Translations under genes and position numbers: made by a program
Shown here: piece after piece, positions 1 to 12,182 of the stretch
Layout: each line of letters starts with the position of its first letter
Numbering within the stretch: position 1 is the first letter of the stretch
The notes under the pieces: generated by a model
What the model was told of the DNA's origin: nothing
The model's input: the letters and a program-made list of their open reading frames with translations, nothing else
Databases searched by the model: none
Assembly (NCBI RefSeq): GCF_002575655.3
Contig: NC_053037.3
Location: forward strand, 206,958,243-207,022,242
From: Aegilops tauschii subsp. strangulata
Taxonomy: Eukaryota; Streptophyta; Magnoliopsida; Poales; Poaceae
DNA length: 64,000 nt
Direction of reading: 5' to 3'

Positions 1-354
1 TGAGAGCGTTGCCAATTGCGGAAGGCTACCCTGCCATTCTCAACGCGGCTGCTTGAGCTGTTGAGCAGACTCGAAACAGAGCAAGCTGGTTGCCAATAGC
101 GGAAGGGCCCCTCTGCGTGCAGGTTTTCCATACATAGGGCAGGACCTTCAAGGACAATAACCATATATATAAAAAGGAATTTCTTAAAGTTTGGCACGAC
201 TTAGCTCTTCTGTCGTTGCACGGGCATCCACCGCTTCTGCAGATGGTGCCGTCAAGCTCGGTCGTCTTCTTCCTTGGAACGGCGGCCGCCATGAAGCCGC
301 TGCTCCGATCAGCCCAGATTTCCACAACTGCGCCCCTACCTGGCGCGCCAAAGA
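1..354 (-). mobile_element. TAT-type Gypsy element, leader and gag start (cut by window edge)
   Basis: This is the 5' interior of a minus-strand LTR element whose 5' LTR is at 355-1535. Reading leftward from the LTR there is a primer-binding-like site (350..336), a short leader and an ATG at 291 that opens a frame beginning MAAAVPRKK. The nested element further right has the same arrangement: PBS, then a lysine-rich start MDPKKK near 58720. The frame stays open to about position 26, but its sequence past the first 20 residues does not look like a conserved gag. The rest of the element lies outside the window. Confidence 0.6.
336..350 (-). promoter_or_regulatory. Primer binding site next to the 5' LTR
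   Basis: On the minus strand the site reads TGGCGCGCCAGGTAG and lies 4 bases inside the LTR. The intact element at 44518-59974 has TGGCGTGCCAGGTAG at the same place. It starts with TGG, as expected for pairing with a tRNA CCA end. I do not assign the tRNA. Confidence 0.6.
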
Positions 355-1535
355 TGTCAGGGGAAATCGACACCAATGGAATCACTGGGATCCCTTCTAC
401 GGTTGGCGGGCACGGGGTTGTGCAAAGAGCGGGTCTGACAGGAAGCACACAGATCGTTTACCCAGGTTCAGGGAGATGCGTAATACCCTAGTCCTGCTTT
501 GGTGGATATATTTGAGTGTTCTTGTGTTCTTGAGCTAGCAACGGGGTGTAACTTGCCCAAAAGATTCGAATCCTCCTCATGGACGCCTTGGGCCTCCTTT
601 TATAGACAAAAGGGGTTGCCACAGTGGCACACAGGAGGTGGAAAGGTGTGCAGCGGACGAGTCATCCTCTGGGACCGTCGGACAAACGCATTTAATGCGC
701 TGCCGATGTGCCCCTCTCGCTTTATCGGGGACGACATGGAAGCACGTCCCAGCTGTCGCCGCCTCGCCTGGCATCGACACGCATCCGAGCTGATGAGGCG
801 TCGTGGCGCCACGTTGGCTGGCTGCTGGGCTGGCGCGGTGGCGGAGCCTTCATGAAGATTTGCATGCCACCACGTAGGTGCTTGCTGGGTCGGTGTAGAG
901 GTCGCTCGTCACCACGCAGGTGCCTCCCCAGTTGGTTGAGCTAGTAGCTGCACCGGGACGGCAGTGGAGTCTTGGTAGGCGCAGGCCTGGCTGTGGCCCT
1001 GCTGATGTCCTCGGGAAGGATCTTGCCGGGGCCCCGGCAAGGGTCTTGCCGTGGCGTCGTGGTCGTCCCCGGCAAGGATCTTGCCGGGGGTCTTGTGGAT
1101 TTCCTCGGCTAGGATCCCGCCGAGGGTCGTCGTCTTCTGGTCCTCATCTGATCTCGTGTGTTTATGATCTTGACAAAGATCTGCATGCCACCACGGAGGT
1201 GCCTCCCGTGCCTTTGTTCCAATGTAGTTGCTGGCGGCGTTTGGAACCCTTGGGCTCAAGGGTGGCTCGCCCTGCTAGTGTTGGGCAAGCTGCCCCGGCA
1301 AGGCTCTTGCCGGGGCCGCCGAGGCCGCCCCGGCAAGGGTCTTGCCGGGGGAGTCCACCTCGCCCCTTTGCTCTTTAGTGTTTCTGGTCTTGGCGTTGCC
1401 TTGGTTTGACTTATGCTTCGGTTTCCCTCCGGCTTCCCTCCTCTTCCCTATTAAGTGTGGCCGCGGCCGCGACTTTGACTGCCCGTGCATAAGTAAAGGG
1501 GTGAAAAGGAGGGCCCCTACTTTTGTACACCAACA
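355..1535 (-). mobile_element. 5' LTR of the left-edge TAT-type element
   Basis: The 1181-bp LTR runs from TGTCAGGGG to CACCAACA. It aligns along its length with the LTRs at 44518-45703 and 58788-59974 but is clearly diverged, so it is an older copy or another subfamily. It shares the TATA box (minus strand, TATAAAAGG near 604..594), two copies of a TGCATGCCACC box (861 and 1182) and the array of CCGGCAAG/CTTGCCGG palindromes (1018-1350). The right flank CGCAG should be one copy of its target-site duplication; the other copy is outside the window. Confidence 0.8.
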
Positions 1536-1540
1536 CGCAG

Positions 1541-2428
1541 CTTAGATGCTATGGTGATACGAGTTTTTACATCGTTGGAACTGAGATCCAATAGCTTGGG
1601 TGTAGTTTTTGTAATTATGCGCAATTTCCAAACTCTCCAAGGTTTTTTTTGCAAATAAGACATTCAGGCCTCGTGTGTGCCGCTGCATGTTGGATCCAAC
1701 GGCTCCCCGTTGCTCATATTAGGTGCTCCCCGTAGCTTATTAGCCGCGACGATGATACGAGCATCTAGGTCGTATGATTGTGATCACATGCCACATGCGT
1801 AGTACTTGTACCTTCTGCGCAATTCCCAAACTCTCTCAGGCCTATATTGCAAAAACATTCAAACCTCGTACTGTGAGCCGTTAGATCTCCGTGAACTCGT
1901 ATCACCATATAATCTACAATGTGGGAGCACCTCATATTCTCCCGTGCGAGAAAACATCAGGTGCTCTCGCAGCATGGATGCTACGGTGATACGAGCTTCG
2001 AGGTCGTTTGATCTGAGATCCAACAGCATCTGAGCAGTTTTTGTTCTTGTAAGTAGTAGCCAAACTCTTTGGGGGCTTTTCTGCAAAACAACATTCGAAC
2101 CATCGAGGAGTTGTTGGGTCACAAATCCAACAGCTCCGAAGAGCTTGTATCACCAAAGCATCTAAGGTGTGGTAGCACATGATATTCTTGCATACAGGAG
2201 AATATGATGTCCTCCTTCAGTTTATATGCTACGGAGATACGAGCTTCGAGGTCGTTGGATATGGATCCAAGGGCATCTGAGTAGTTTTTGTACAAATTGT
2301 GTGCAATTCTCAAACTCATTAAGGTTTCCTGTAAAAATATTGAGACATCCTGTGAGCTTCTATATCTCAGATCTACAAGCTCCAAGCAACTCGTATAAGC
2401 ATATAGCATCTAAGTTGTGGGGGCACAT
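1541..2428. repeat. Foldback tandem repeat, about four units
   Basis: Units of roughly 200 to 250 bp start with a GGTGATACGAGC-like box at about 1553, 1751, 1984 and 2232. Several end with the inverse, CTCGTATCACC (1892, a variant at 2141, a decayed one near 2385), so each unit is foldback-like. A linker resembling ATCTAAGGTGTGGTAGCAC separates units. The array is cut at 2428 by the element 2429-27315 and its linker resumes at 27316 (CACATGATATTCT). It could be a tandem MITE-like satellite or the subterminal repeats of a CACTA transposon. I found no coding in it. Confidence 0.6.
2424..2428. repeat. Target-site duplication CACAT, left copy
   Basis: CACAT precedes the TG of the LTR at 2429 and recurs at 27316-27320 directly after the final CA. 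This fixes the ends of the 24.9-kb composite element. Confidence 0.9.
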
Positions 2429-5400
2429 TGTCACATCCCTTGTTCTGGTATGACCTAGACTAGCTAGTCATGTGTGCATCATGTTTAAATTAAAATGAAA
2501 TTTGAATTGAGGAATTTTCAAAGCCTCAGAATCCTTTTTAAAAATGATCAAGATAAAACTGCTTCAAACAAGTCCAAGAAAATGTTCCTGTTATCCTATA
2601 GAAATATTGACAAGGGTTAAAATCCAAACCAATATTTTTGGTGTCTCGGAAATATTTATTTTGGGCCTTTGAATTAAATCAATAGTTATTTGAATTGGAG
2701 ATATAAATTCCTATATATACTTTTACAACTCCAACAATTCTGAAAACTTGTGAGTGGCTCTGAATATTTTGTATCAGGCCACATAATAATTTTCAGAGGC
2801 TACAAAATGTTTTGGTCTAGAAACTAAATCAAAACAGAAAAACGAAAATAGAAAACAAAAACAGAAAGAAGTAGAAAGGATAGAAACTTACCTAGCACGC
2901 TTACCTGGCCCATCTCTGTAGCTGGCCCAGCCCACCAGGCCGAAGCGGCGTCTTCAACCTCTACCAGTAGGCAGAGGCGTGTCGCCCGCGCACGCACCGG
3001 ACGCCACCTCCTGTTTCCTCTCCCCCTGGTCCTTCTCGTGACGCCAGGAGACGTCCCTGACCTCCCCTGCCTCTCCCCTCGCTGTCTAGCCCTCTCCCTC
3101 TCCTCTAGATCTCGCTCTCTCGTAGCCCCGAGCAACCCCGAGAACTGCCGCAGCTCGCCGTCGTGCACCACCGCAGCAACCGCCCACCCGAGGTCTCCTC
3201 ACCGTGTTCCCCGACTCCACCGACCTCCTCGGCATCACCTAGTCAACGGCCACAAGCATGGAAGCGCCACAACGCTGGGCTCGTCACCGTCTTCCACCTT
3301 CGACCGCCGGATGCCGCCGTCGATTTCATCGTCGTGAGGGCCTCCCCGACCTCAACGTCGACGCCTCCGCAATCACCGTGAGCCCCGCATTCTTTCTCCC
3401 CAGTCCCCCCCCCCCTCGCACTCGAGCTCTAGCCCTGCCTGCTGCCGCACCCGAGAGCTCCCCGCCACCGGCCATGTCGCCGCCGTGAGTAGGGCCCGTT
3501 TAAGCCACACCCGAACGCGTTGTTGAGATCCTGCAAATCCCGACAACCCAACCATATGCCTAGCTTGCTTCGCCGTGCACCACAGTGCCATCCTGCTCGA
3601 AGCCGTGGCTCCGCCGCCGCGGGACCTCGACACCGTCGACGTTCCCGGCCGTCCCCATGGCACCTGAGGCCACCGTTGGATGCGCGCAAGTGTGGGCCTC
3701 CTCCTGGTGCCTTTCGCTCGCCCAGCCGCCCCATATAGCGCCGCCCCGTGTGGACTCCGCCGCGCAGGAAGGTCGCCGGCGGCTTAACTCCGGCCGTGCC
3801 GACGTGGCACCATCATTAGTGGCGAATGACGCCACTAAACTAACCCCTAGCTCACTGACGGATGGACCCCACCCCTAATTAACCCCGGGTTTACTTTCCT
3901 ACTTAGATTAGTTATAACCTAGCAGGACCCACACATCAGCATTGACTTTGCTGACGCGACAGTTGACTAGGCCCACCTGTCAGCCACACAAACCAGCCCT
4001 GGGTCACTGACCAGTGGGCCCCACTGGTCAGGTTTGACCCAGACCAGCCCTGTTGACTTGCTGACATCAGACTGACGTAGTAATTATTTTCTAGGATTTT
4101 AAAATAAATCAGAAATGATTTATTTATTTCAGAAAATGTCCTAAACTTCTAAAAATCATAGAAAATCAACCGTAGCTCCAAATCAAATAAATTATATATA
4201 AAAATGATCAGAAAAATCCAATATATTCATTGGTACTTGTTTGAAGCATGTTAAAGCAACCTAACCCTGCTGTTTAGATCAGACATGATAATGCACTCTT
4301 TTGAATTCATAACTTGAGTTAGTATTTGAATCTTTGATTCAAATAAGCTCAAACCACCATGGTTGTAGTTGCATTAGACCAACACACTCATATTACCATG
4401 TCACATTCATGCATCATATTGTTGCATTGCATTGATTGTGCTTTCTCTCTGTTGCCGGTAATTGTCCCCTCTCAGTAGACGTGTGTTTCGACGATGAATT
4501 CGACGACACCGACGAAGAGCTATACTATCTTTAGAAGTGCCAGGCAAGCAAAAACCCCTTGTTCATTTCGATACAATCCCACTCTCTCGCTCCTGCTCTC
4601 TTTTACTGCATTAGGACAACAACGATTCAACTGTTACATGCTGCGGTAGTTGAACCCCTTTCCTCTGCATGACCTGTCATTGACACAGTAAATAGATGAA
4701 ACCAACTAGCATGAGTAGGAGTTGTTTGAGCCCTGATGTGCCTACTCATTCATGCTTGTTGTCATGCCTGCTACTGCTTAGAGTTGAGTCAGGTCTGATT
4801 CATTGGGGATGAATTGGAGGTGTGTGAACATGTTCTACTGTTGAGAGCTAAGTGTGTGAACACGATTTGGTAAAGGTAGCGGTGAGAGGCCATGTAGGAG
4901 TACATGGTGGGTTGTCTCATTGAAACCATCCTCAGGAACTGAGTTCTGTTTTTGTTATCCATGAACAGCTACTACCACGTGTTGGGCCCGAAACCGATGG
5001 ACCCTCTCGACTTATTAATCGCCTTGATCTCTGTCCAGGAGTTGCAACTAGTTTCTGGTGTTTGTAGGATATGTGATGGAGGCCGTGCGTAGCGCTGACC
5101 CTAGGGGTGGGCTATGATGCGGTTGATACACCGTGGCCCGGTGTACCGGGCGCCTGTTTGGTGTCTCGGGAAACCTGCACACATCGTTTGGGGCTGTGAG
5201 CGAAACCCCGGCCGGATCTCCTCGCGGATGGAACCCGAATAGGCGATAAACCTGGACTAGAGACTTGTGTGCTTAGTCAGGTCATGGCCGACTCCCTCAC
5301 CAGGCTTCCGCTTGAAGGTTGCCGAGATACACGACGTGTGCATGGTGGTAAGTGGCGAGAGCGTGTGTGAAGAAGCACACCCCTGCAGGGTTATGAATGA

Positions 5401-6644
5401 TCTATTCGAATAGCCGCGTCCGCGGTAATGGACTTCTGGGTTGCCTGTACAGTTCATAGACAAGTGAAAGTGGATACTCTAAAATGCACAAGATAAGCGT
5501 GAGTGCTATGGATGGCGTTCTCGTAGGGAGACGGGAGTGGATCCATAGTGGTGTATTGATATGGTGAATATGTGGACTCGTGTGCGCTACCTCAAAAGAG
5601 TTACCAGCATTCGTAGTTCAGGATAGCCACTGAGTCAAAGCTGGCTTGCTGCAGGTAAACTCCACCACCCCCTTTGTTGATACCGATGCATATGTAGATA
5701 GTTCTGGTGTAAGTCTTGCTGGGTACATTTGTACTCACGTTTGCCTATTGTATGTTTTTGCAGAGAGACGTCAGTCTCGCTAGTAGTTCCGCATGGACTT
5801 CGACGTTTAGCTTGTTACCTCAACTACGATCTTTTGCCCTCGGCAGGGTCTTGTAGATAGTCAGGCTTCTCAGCCTTTTTCATTTGTAGTTGTCTGTACT
5901 CAGACAAGTTAAGCTTCCGCATGTGCTTGTTGCTTGTATGCTCTGTATGTTGGGTCATGAGACCCATGTTTGTAATATTTGGCTCCTCGGAGCCTAATGA
6001 ATAAATACTTTGAGTCGTAGAGTTTTGTTGTGATGCCATGTTGTATTTACACATATCAAGCATATTGTGTGTATGATTGAAATGCTTGGTATGTGTGGGA
6101 TCCGACAACCTAGTTGTTTATCCTTAGTAGCCTCTCTTATGGGGAAATGTAGTCCTGTGCTTCCATGAGCCATAGTAGTCCGCTACAGCCCGGTTCACCG
6201 GAGTCCTGCTAGCCCAGCACTACTGCTCCGGAACACTTGACTGGCCGGCATGTGATTCACTTCGTTCCTGTGTCTATCCCTTCGGGGAAATGTCACGCGG
6301 TGACATCCCGAGTCCTGCCTAGCCTGCTACAACCCGGTTCACCGGAGTCCTGTTAGCCCAGTGCTACAGCCCGAATTCGCACGCTGCTGACCGACATGCT
6401 CGATGTTGATTCATGTATGCTTGTCCCCATAAGTTAGTGCCACTTTGGGTTCACGACTAGTCATGTCGGCCCGGGTTCTCTGTCATATGGATGCTAGCGA
6501 CACTATCATGTACGTGAGCCAAAAGGCGCAAACGGTCCCGGGCCATGGTAAGGTGACACCCGTGGGAATACCGTGAGTGAGGCCGCAAAGTGATATGAGG
6601 TGTTACCGGCTAGATCGATGCGACTTGGAATCGGGGTCCTGACA
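2429..6644 (+). mobile_element. 5' LTR of the outer Tekay-like element
   Basis: This is a 4216-bp direct repeat of 23092-27315. It has an AT-rich start, a GC-rich block around 2930-3900 and a segment with CCCTGCAGGG (5381-5390) followed by AGCCGCGTCCGCGG, which another LTR family shares. Open frames in the GC-rich block differ between the two LTR copies, so I take them as chance. No convincing TATA box was found. Confidence 0.9.
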
Positions 6645-7188
6645 GCTTTGTTATCAGAGCCTGCCTGCCTGTAGGATTACCAAGCCGAACTGGTCGAAGT
6701 AGAGTCTAGAAATGCTTTAGTTATATGTAGGGGAATTGATTGTGGGATGGAACGTAAGGCTCTTTTTACTCCTTTACCTTATGCCTTCTGATCTGAGTCG
6801 GCCTCTTCTCTTCTACGGGGATTAAGAACTAGGCTTCTCATCTATCTATCAGGATGACGTGTTACTAATCCATAGACTTATAGGATTGATGGATTCAATT
6901 CTCAGTTCAGTTCCTACTATTTATGTGTGTTGACAGTTGATCTCGGAACCTTGATATTGTGATGTTGAGTGGTAATGCCACTATTTTTGCAGGATGTCTC
7001 AAATCTTTTTGAGCATTTACAGCCGTTATGCTGTCCGAGTCATCCCAGGTTTCTAAACAATCTGATGCATTTGTAAATCCCTTCTTCCCATTCTCGATGT
7101 TCCTTTGGGCCAGATTAAGCACACTAATCGGTCTGTTGAGGTACTCCGTTGCCTTGACATGTATGTTGGAGTTAGTATTATGACCCTA
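6645..7188 (+). mobile_element. Outer Tekay-like element, 5' interior
   Basis: This 544-bp leader lies between the 5' LTR and the nested insertion. I see no gag, zinc knuckle or open frame of note. The last 5 bases, CCCTA (7184-7188), are the left target duplication of the nested element. Confidence 0.8.
6646..6660 (+). promoter_or_regulatory. Primer binding site, initiator tRNA-Met type
   Basis: The sequence directly after the LTR contains TTTGTTATCAGAGCC, one change from the usual plant initiator-methionine primer site (TGGTATCAGAGC). Its position shows that the element runs on the plus strand. Confidence 0.75.
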
Positions 7189-10100
7189 TGTGGCACCCCG
7201 GCTCAGAGCGACCGGTTTACCCTGCATTGCCAGCCCAGAGATCATGTCTTCTGGCAACACACAACATATTGGTACAGAAAACAACCGCTTTATTGATGCT
7301 AGCGGAACAGAGTTCATATTACAATAGTGGTCGAAGCCAAGCGGCACACTCGGTGCGGCGGAATAATATGTACATTATTTAGTGAACATAAAGGGGCCTC
7401 GACTCGAACAACTACGTGGCAGCGGAATAACGTCGTAGCGGAAGCTCCATATCACAGGGACACTGATGTGGACACGATCTAGACTCGAACAGTGCTCCTT
7501 TCCAACGAGACTTTCCTGAAATCTGGCATGACACGCCAGGTCAGTACATTGAATGTACTTGCAAGCTCACAACAAGCATAATCATAATGACAAACAATAT
7601 CATGATATTTAACCAATTATTAATAATGCAACATTATATGTCAACATGCTGTGATCAAGCCCGAACGTCCCTCAGGACAGCTTACCAACTGTGATCATCT
7701 CTGGACCACAAACACACCACCATAGTGGTCTTTCTCAAGAACAACTCGTCATCCTTACGGCGATCACAACCACGACCATCATTTGGTCCCAAATACCTCG
7801 ATGGCCTTTCTGCCATCCATTGACAATGCAAAGTTCATAGCTTAGTGTGCAATTTTTATTAAACGTTGACTCATGGTGGGACCTAGTACGAGGTGTCCGT
7901 GACCGTGGACTCGGCTATCTATAGATTATACACTCTGCAGAGGTAGACAACTGTACCCACACCACGGAACCCATGGCCTCGCATTCCCAGTCGGGTGGAC
8001 CAACGGCATTCCGACAAAACCCCTCCATTGCCACAGCACTCTCCCGGCCACTCTGACCCAAATCCCCAACGGGGTGGTCCTGGGTGGCCCCGTGTCTACC
8101 AAAGACACCCCGACCACCGTCGTGGTCAAAACACTCCCACTCGGGGACTCGGTACCATAATCTCATCAACGAGCACACAAGATTATGTGTGCTTACCGGA
8201 CCAGGGAAAACACGACATAATCTTCCCTAGATGGAGGCACCGCCCAGAGGCCGTGTCAATGGACCGAATCAAGGCCTTCCCACAAGGCAAATGTGGTTGC
8301 ACTGGAAAGAACTCGATTCAGCGGCACCATGACCCAGTCAACGGTATATTCAAGTAGAGTTATATTCAGGATTAACTTTAAACTAAAAATGACCGGTGTC
8401 ATAGCATGCCATGAAATGCAAAACAACACATGCATCACATATTGATAAAAATGACCGACATCATCCATATGCACACCAAGCATAAACGTCAACAACTCAT
8501 ATTACTCTACTTGCTCAAAATGACTCACAACTTAACCAAAATATTTTGCAACAAGTTTTATTAATTTCCTACGCAAGAAAGTAACTCCGATAAATTTTTC
8601 ATATGCTTGACCAAAAGATATCATTATCAACAACTCTTAATTTCTTTATCGCTAAGTTGGGTTCAAACATTCTGTAAGACAAGTAATATGATTAAACAAG
8701 TATCTAACAGAATATTTTCTAACAAATTTTTATCAATTTAAGAATGCAAACATAAAGCTTTAAATAATTACTAACATGCATAACAAAATTATTTCTAACA
8801 TCACCTCAAATAAATTTTAACTTGCTTTACCCACTTAAACTAGTTTCAACTATTCTGTAAATCAAGCATAACAACTGACCAATACTTAACAGAATACAAA
8901 TAATTCAATAATTATTTAAATGCATGGGTTAATCATTTCATTTAAGTGATAAAATCACAAATATTGAAATGGCATCATAAAAATGTTGATGTGGCTTGCC
9001 TTAGTGCAGATGAGGTTCACAAGCCTCCTGGTGATCCTCAAGACAAGCCTCACCTTCTGAAAATAATTTTAAACACAAAAAGAAAATATCAAGAACACTT
9101 CTGAAATTCACCAGAAATTCTAAACAGCTCAGAAAAATCTCATCTTTGGTGAGCTGTTAGATTTCCTTTCAAAGAACACAATGCAAAAAGAATCATCTCA
9201 TTTGGGCTTATGGTTAAAAAGTTAAAATTGTTTGAAGCTCTCTGGATTATAAATTAATTTGAATAAAAAGAAACAGCTGGGGGGTGACGTCGAAGGCGTA
9301 AAGCCCAGGGGCGCCACCACTCGTACCGCTTCGCGCGTGTACTGAGTGGATGAATAGCGGGCCCCACTAGTCAGGTGGGGGAAGAGGGAGAGAGAAACAG
9401 AGAGGGCAGCGGCTTCGCCGGAGCTCTCGCCGGCAACGAGGGCTCCTTGGCCCAAACGAGAGGGAGGGATTGAGAGAGGGGACGATGGCGCACCTGCCCG
9501 TACCTGTAGCGTGCCTAGGGGTGGTCGGACGGCGTCGGAAACTAGCTCGCAAGCGGAGGCAGAACGTGGAGGTCACCGGAGTTGAGGAAGACGGCGAGCA
9601 GAGGTCACTCCAGAGGATCCAAGCGGGCGAGATGGACTCACCGGAGAGAGGCGGAGGCCTTGGAGGGGTCGCCCAGGCCTGGGAGGGGCTGGAGCTACCG
9701 CGGCGACCAGAGGGGATCGCCGGCGAGCTCGAGCTCGGGGATGGCGGCCCGAGGCCTGCCCGGCCGGGCTACAGCTTCCTACTCGATCGTGGGGTGTGTG
9801 TGAGTGCTGGATGGTGCTCGAGGAGGCTGGGGGTGGCTCTATTTATAGGCGAGCGGGGAGGGTGCTTCGGGCTCCACCGGTGTACACCTGTCCACGGCGC
9901 TCGGCGAAGAGCGGCATCAGTGAGAGGGGGACAAGGCGACGGAGGTCACGCGGCCACTATGGGCGAGCGGAGACGAGCACAGGATCAAGGGGATGGTGAT
10001 GAACACTGTGCGCTCCGCACTGTTGGGCTGGCCGGACCTTGCCCGTGCTCGCTGCAGCGAGCTCCGGCGTCGGCGAGTGCCAGGGAGGAGTTAAGGACGT

Positions 10101-10967
10101 CGAGACCATGATGGTGGCGGGGTTTGGCACGGTTGGGCAGGCGGGGGAAGCGAGCACGCTCGAACAGAGCGCTCGGCGTCACCCAGAGCGCGTCGACACG
10201 CATGCCTGGCATCGTGGACATGCGTGGTCACCGCGCGAACTCTCCCCTCAGGCCAGCCTTCGTCCAAAAATCATGTCTGGCATGTTGTTCGTGGTAGTTT
10301 TGAAGTTTACCATGGTTTGGTTTGGATCCAGGTGCAGTAGAGAAGATTTTACAAGCCAGGTAAGTTTCTGGTCAGTAACTTTGTGATGTTACTGTGGTCA
10401 AATGGCTGGGAGTATGGGGCTGTGCTTTGGAGGCTAGTTATAAGTTACTAAGGTAAAGATGCACAAGAAAGTTCAGGTCAAATGGAGCAAGTAAAATGGT
10501 AGTTGTTGTAGAAACCACCATTTCTGTCTAGAATAGAAAAGATTTTCTGTAGCAAAAATATTCCAAAAAGTGATGAAATATTTTTGCTCGGGGAGGTGCC
10601 CTAGGGTCCTTAAAGCAAAAAGATCTGGCTTAGGGCTTTTGAGAGATGAAATATTTCTGCTCAGGGAGGTGCCCTAGTGATGAAATATTTCTGAGCCATA
10701 AAAATTAGGGTTCCTTGAAGCAAACAGATCTGGCTTAGGGTTTTTGAGAGAAAATGAATATTTTTCATTTAAGAAAAATATTCCAAAGGTTATTTTGTGG
10801 TGGATCAGAAGTGAAGTGATGGTTTGGGAGAGAAGTGAACACTTGGGTGAAAGCCAAGGATTCCCAAGTGTTTAAGTCCAAATGAAAAGATTCAGAAACT
10901 CCAAGTTTCAAAAACTTTCAAATGAAATTTCAAGCAAATAAGAAAGGGCAAAAACCAGGCTGTCACA
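7189..10967 (-). mobile_element. 3' LTR of the nested Tekay element
   Basis: At 3779 bp it is 244 bp longer than its partner at 16673-20207. Two causes are visible. It retains a segment of roughly 150 bp around 9013-9160 that the partner lacks, and it has an extra local duplication around 10590-10690 built on the phrase GGGAGGTGCCCTAG. A TATA-type CTATTTATAG lies at 9839-9848. Confidence 0.9.
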
Positions 10968-11010
10968 AACCTCCCCCACTTAGAATGAATCTCGTCCTCG
11001 AGATTCGGTT
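10968..11010 (-). promoter_or_regulatory. Polypurine tract and conserved terminal palindrome
   Basis: On the minus strand this reads GAATCTCGAGGACGAGATTC, then AGTGGGGGAGG just before the LTR. The palindrome encodes the last residues of pol (ESRGRDSF). The same arrangement occurs on the plus strand at 23053-23091 in the outer element. Confidence 0.75.
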
Positions 11011-11147
11011 GCTTGGGAAAACCACTCTGGATACTGACTCTTAAGGAACTCTTCCTGCTCCCAAGTTGCTTCTGACTCGGTGTGATGCTCCCACTGAACT
11101 TTGAAAAAAAATTGACTTTGCTGCGAGTGACCCTTTCCACTTGATCC
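10990..11147 (-). pseudogene. Chromodomain at the C terminus of pol
   Basis: After a stop at 11148, minus-strand frames continue with residues typical of a retroelement chromodomain: an RSKVNFF stretch, then KVQWEHHTESEATWE and a LKSQYPEWF tail, ending at the terminal palindrome. The two parts lie in different frames, so a frameshift lies in the T-run near 11105. In chromoviruses this domain follows integrase and is thought to steer insertion to marked chromatin. Confidence 0.7.
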
Positions 11148-12182
11148 CTAAATTTTGGACGGTCTTTCTTCATAAGTTAAATCCTTTGCCAATTCTATCT
11201 CAGCCATTGCAGTCCTTTTCTCAGGTGGGGATATGCATCGTCTCAATTGTGAAACATGGAACACATTGTGTATTTCTGACAACTCTGGGGGTAGTTCCAG
11301 TTGGTATGCAACCGTACCCACTCGAGACATAATTGAGAATGGACCAATGAATCTGGGTGCCAGCTTTCCACGAGTCTGAAATCGCTTAACTCCTTTCATA
11401 GGAGTGACTCGGAGGTACACATGTTCTCCGGGTTCAAAACTGACCTGCCGGTGCTTTGCATCATAATAACTCTTCTGACGGGATTTCGCCAATTGCAGTC
11501 GGTCTCTGATTTCCCTGACTTGTTTCTCGGCTTCCATCATGAGATCGGTTCCGAAGATATGGCTATCTCCAGCTTGAGACCAATTTAGAGGAGTGCGGCA
11601 CTTACGACCATATAGAGCTTCATAGGGTGACATCTTTAGACTGGTCTGGAAACTGTTGTTATACGAGAACTCGGCGTATGGCAAGCAATCTTCCCAGTTC
11701 GCCCCGTTGGCTAGCACACAGGCTCGCAACATATCTTCGAGTATTTGATTTACTCGCTCTGTCTGACCGTACGTCTGGGGGTGATAAGCAGTACTATATT
11801 TTAGTGTTGTCCCCAAGGCTTGATGGAGGCGGGTCCAGAAAGCGGAGGTAAACAAAGAACCTCGATCGGAAGTGATAGTCTGGGGTACCCCATGCAGACT
11901 GATGATTCTGGATACATACAGTTGCGCCAGTTCATTTGCTCTGTATCTGGTGCTGACCGGGATGAAATGAGCAACCTTGGTTAGGGTGTCCACTATAACC
12001 CAGATTGCCTCTTTGCCTCGCGGAGTCCTAGGCAATCCGGTGATGAAGTCCATGCAAACATCATCCCATTTCCATTGTGAAACTGGCAGCGGTTGGAGAA
12101 GTCCGGCTGGCTTCTGATGCTCTGCTTTCACCTTGTTGCATATGTCGCAACAGGCTACAAAATAGGCAATGTCTTTCTTCAT
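11148..12182 (-). pseudogene. pol: Integrase, core and C-terminal part
   Basis: An open frame of about 344 residues from MKKDIAYFV. It holds the end of the zinc-binding region (CDICNKVKAEHQKP) and the DDE catalytic core: the first Asp in WVIVDTLTKVAHFIP, the second in TITSDRGSLFTS, the Glu in TYGQTERVNQ. The C-terminal region GKLAPRFIGPFSI and HNVFHVSQLRR follows. Integrase inserts the cDNA copy. It is out of frame with the upstream part because of a 1-base change at 12179-12190, so I treat it as a broken segment of the Gag-Pol polyprotein. Confidence 0.9.

Noticed and set aside
1541..2428. Possible centromeric or subtelomeric satellite
   Set aside because: Only about four diverged units are present and none matches a satellite I can name, so it is recorded only as a local tandem repeat.
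3038..3880. Several overlapping open frames on both strands in the GC-rich part of the 4.2-kb LTR
   Set aside because: They are Pro/Arg/Ser-rich in every frame, differ from the copy at 23640-24540 and look like the result of base composition.
9470..10111. A 213-codon plus-strand open frame in the nested Tekay LTR, with a partner at 18807-19184
   Set aside because: It lies in a GC-rich part of the LTR, opposite to the element; the two LTR copies differ in frame and length and no domain is visible.
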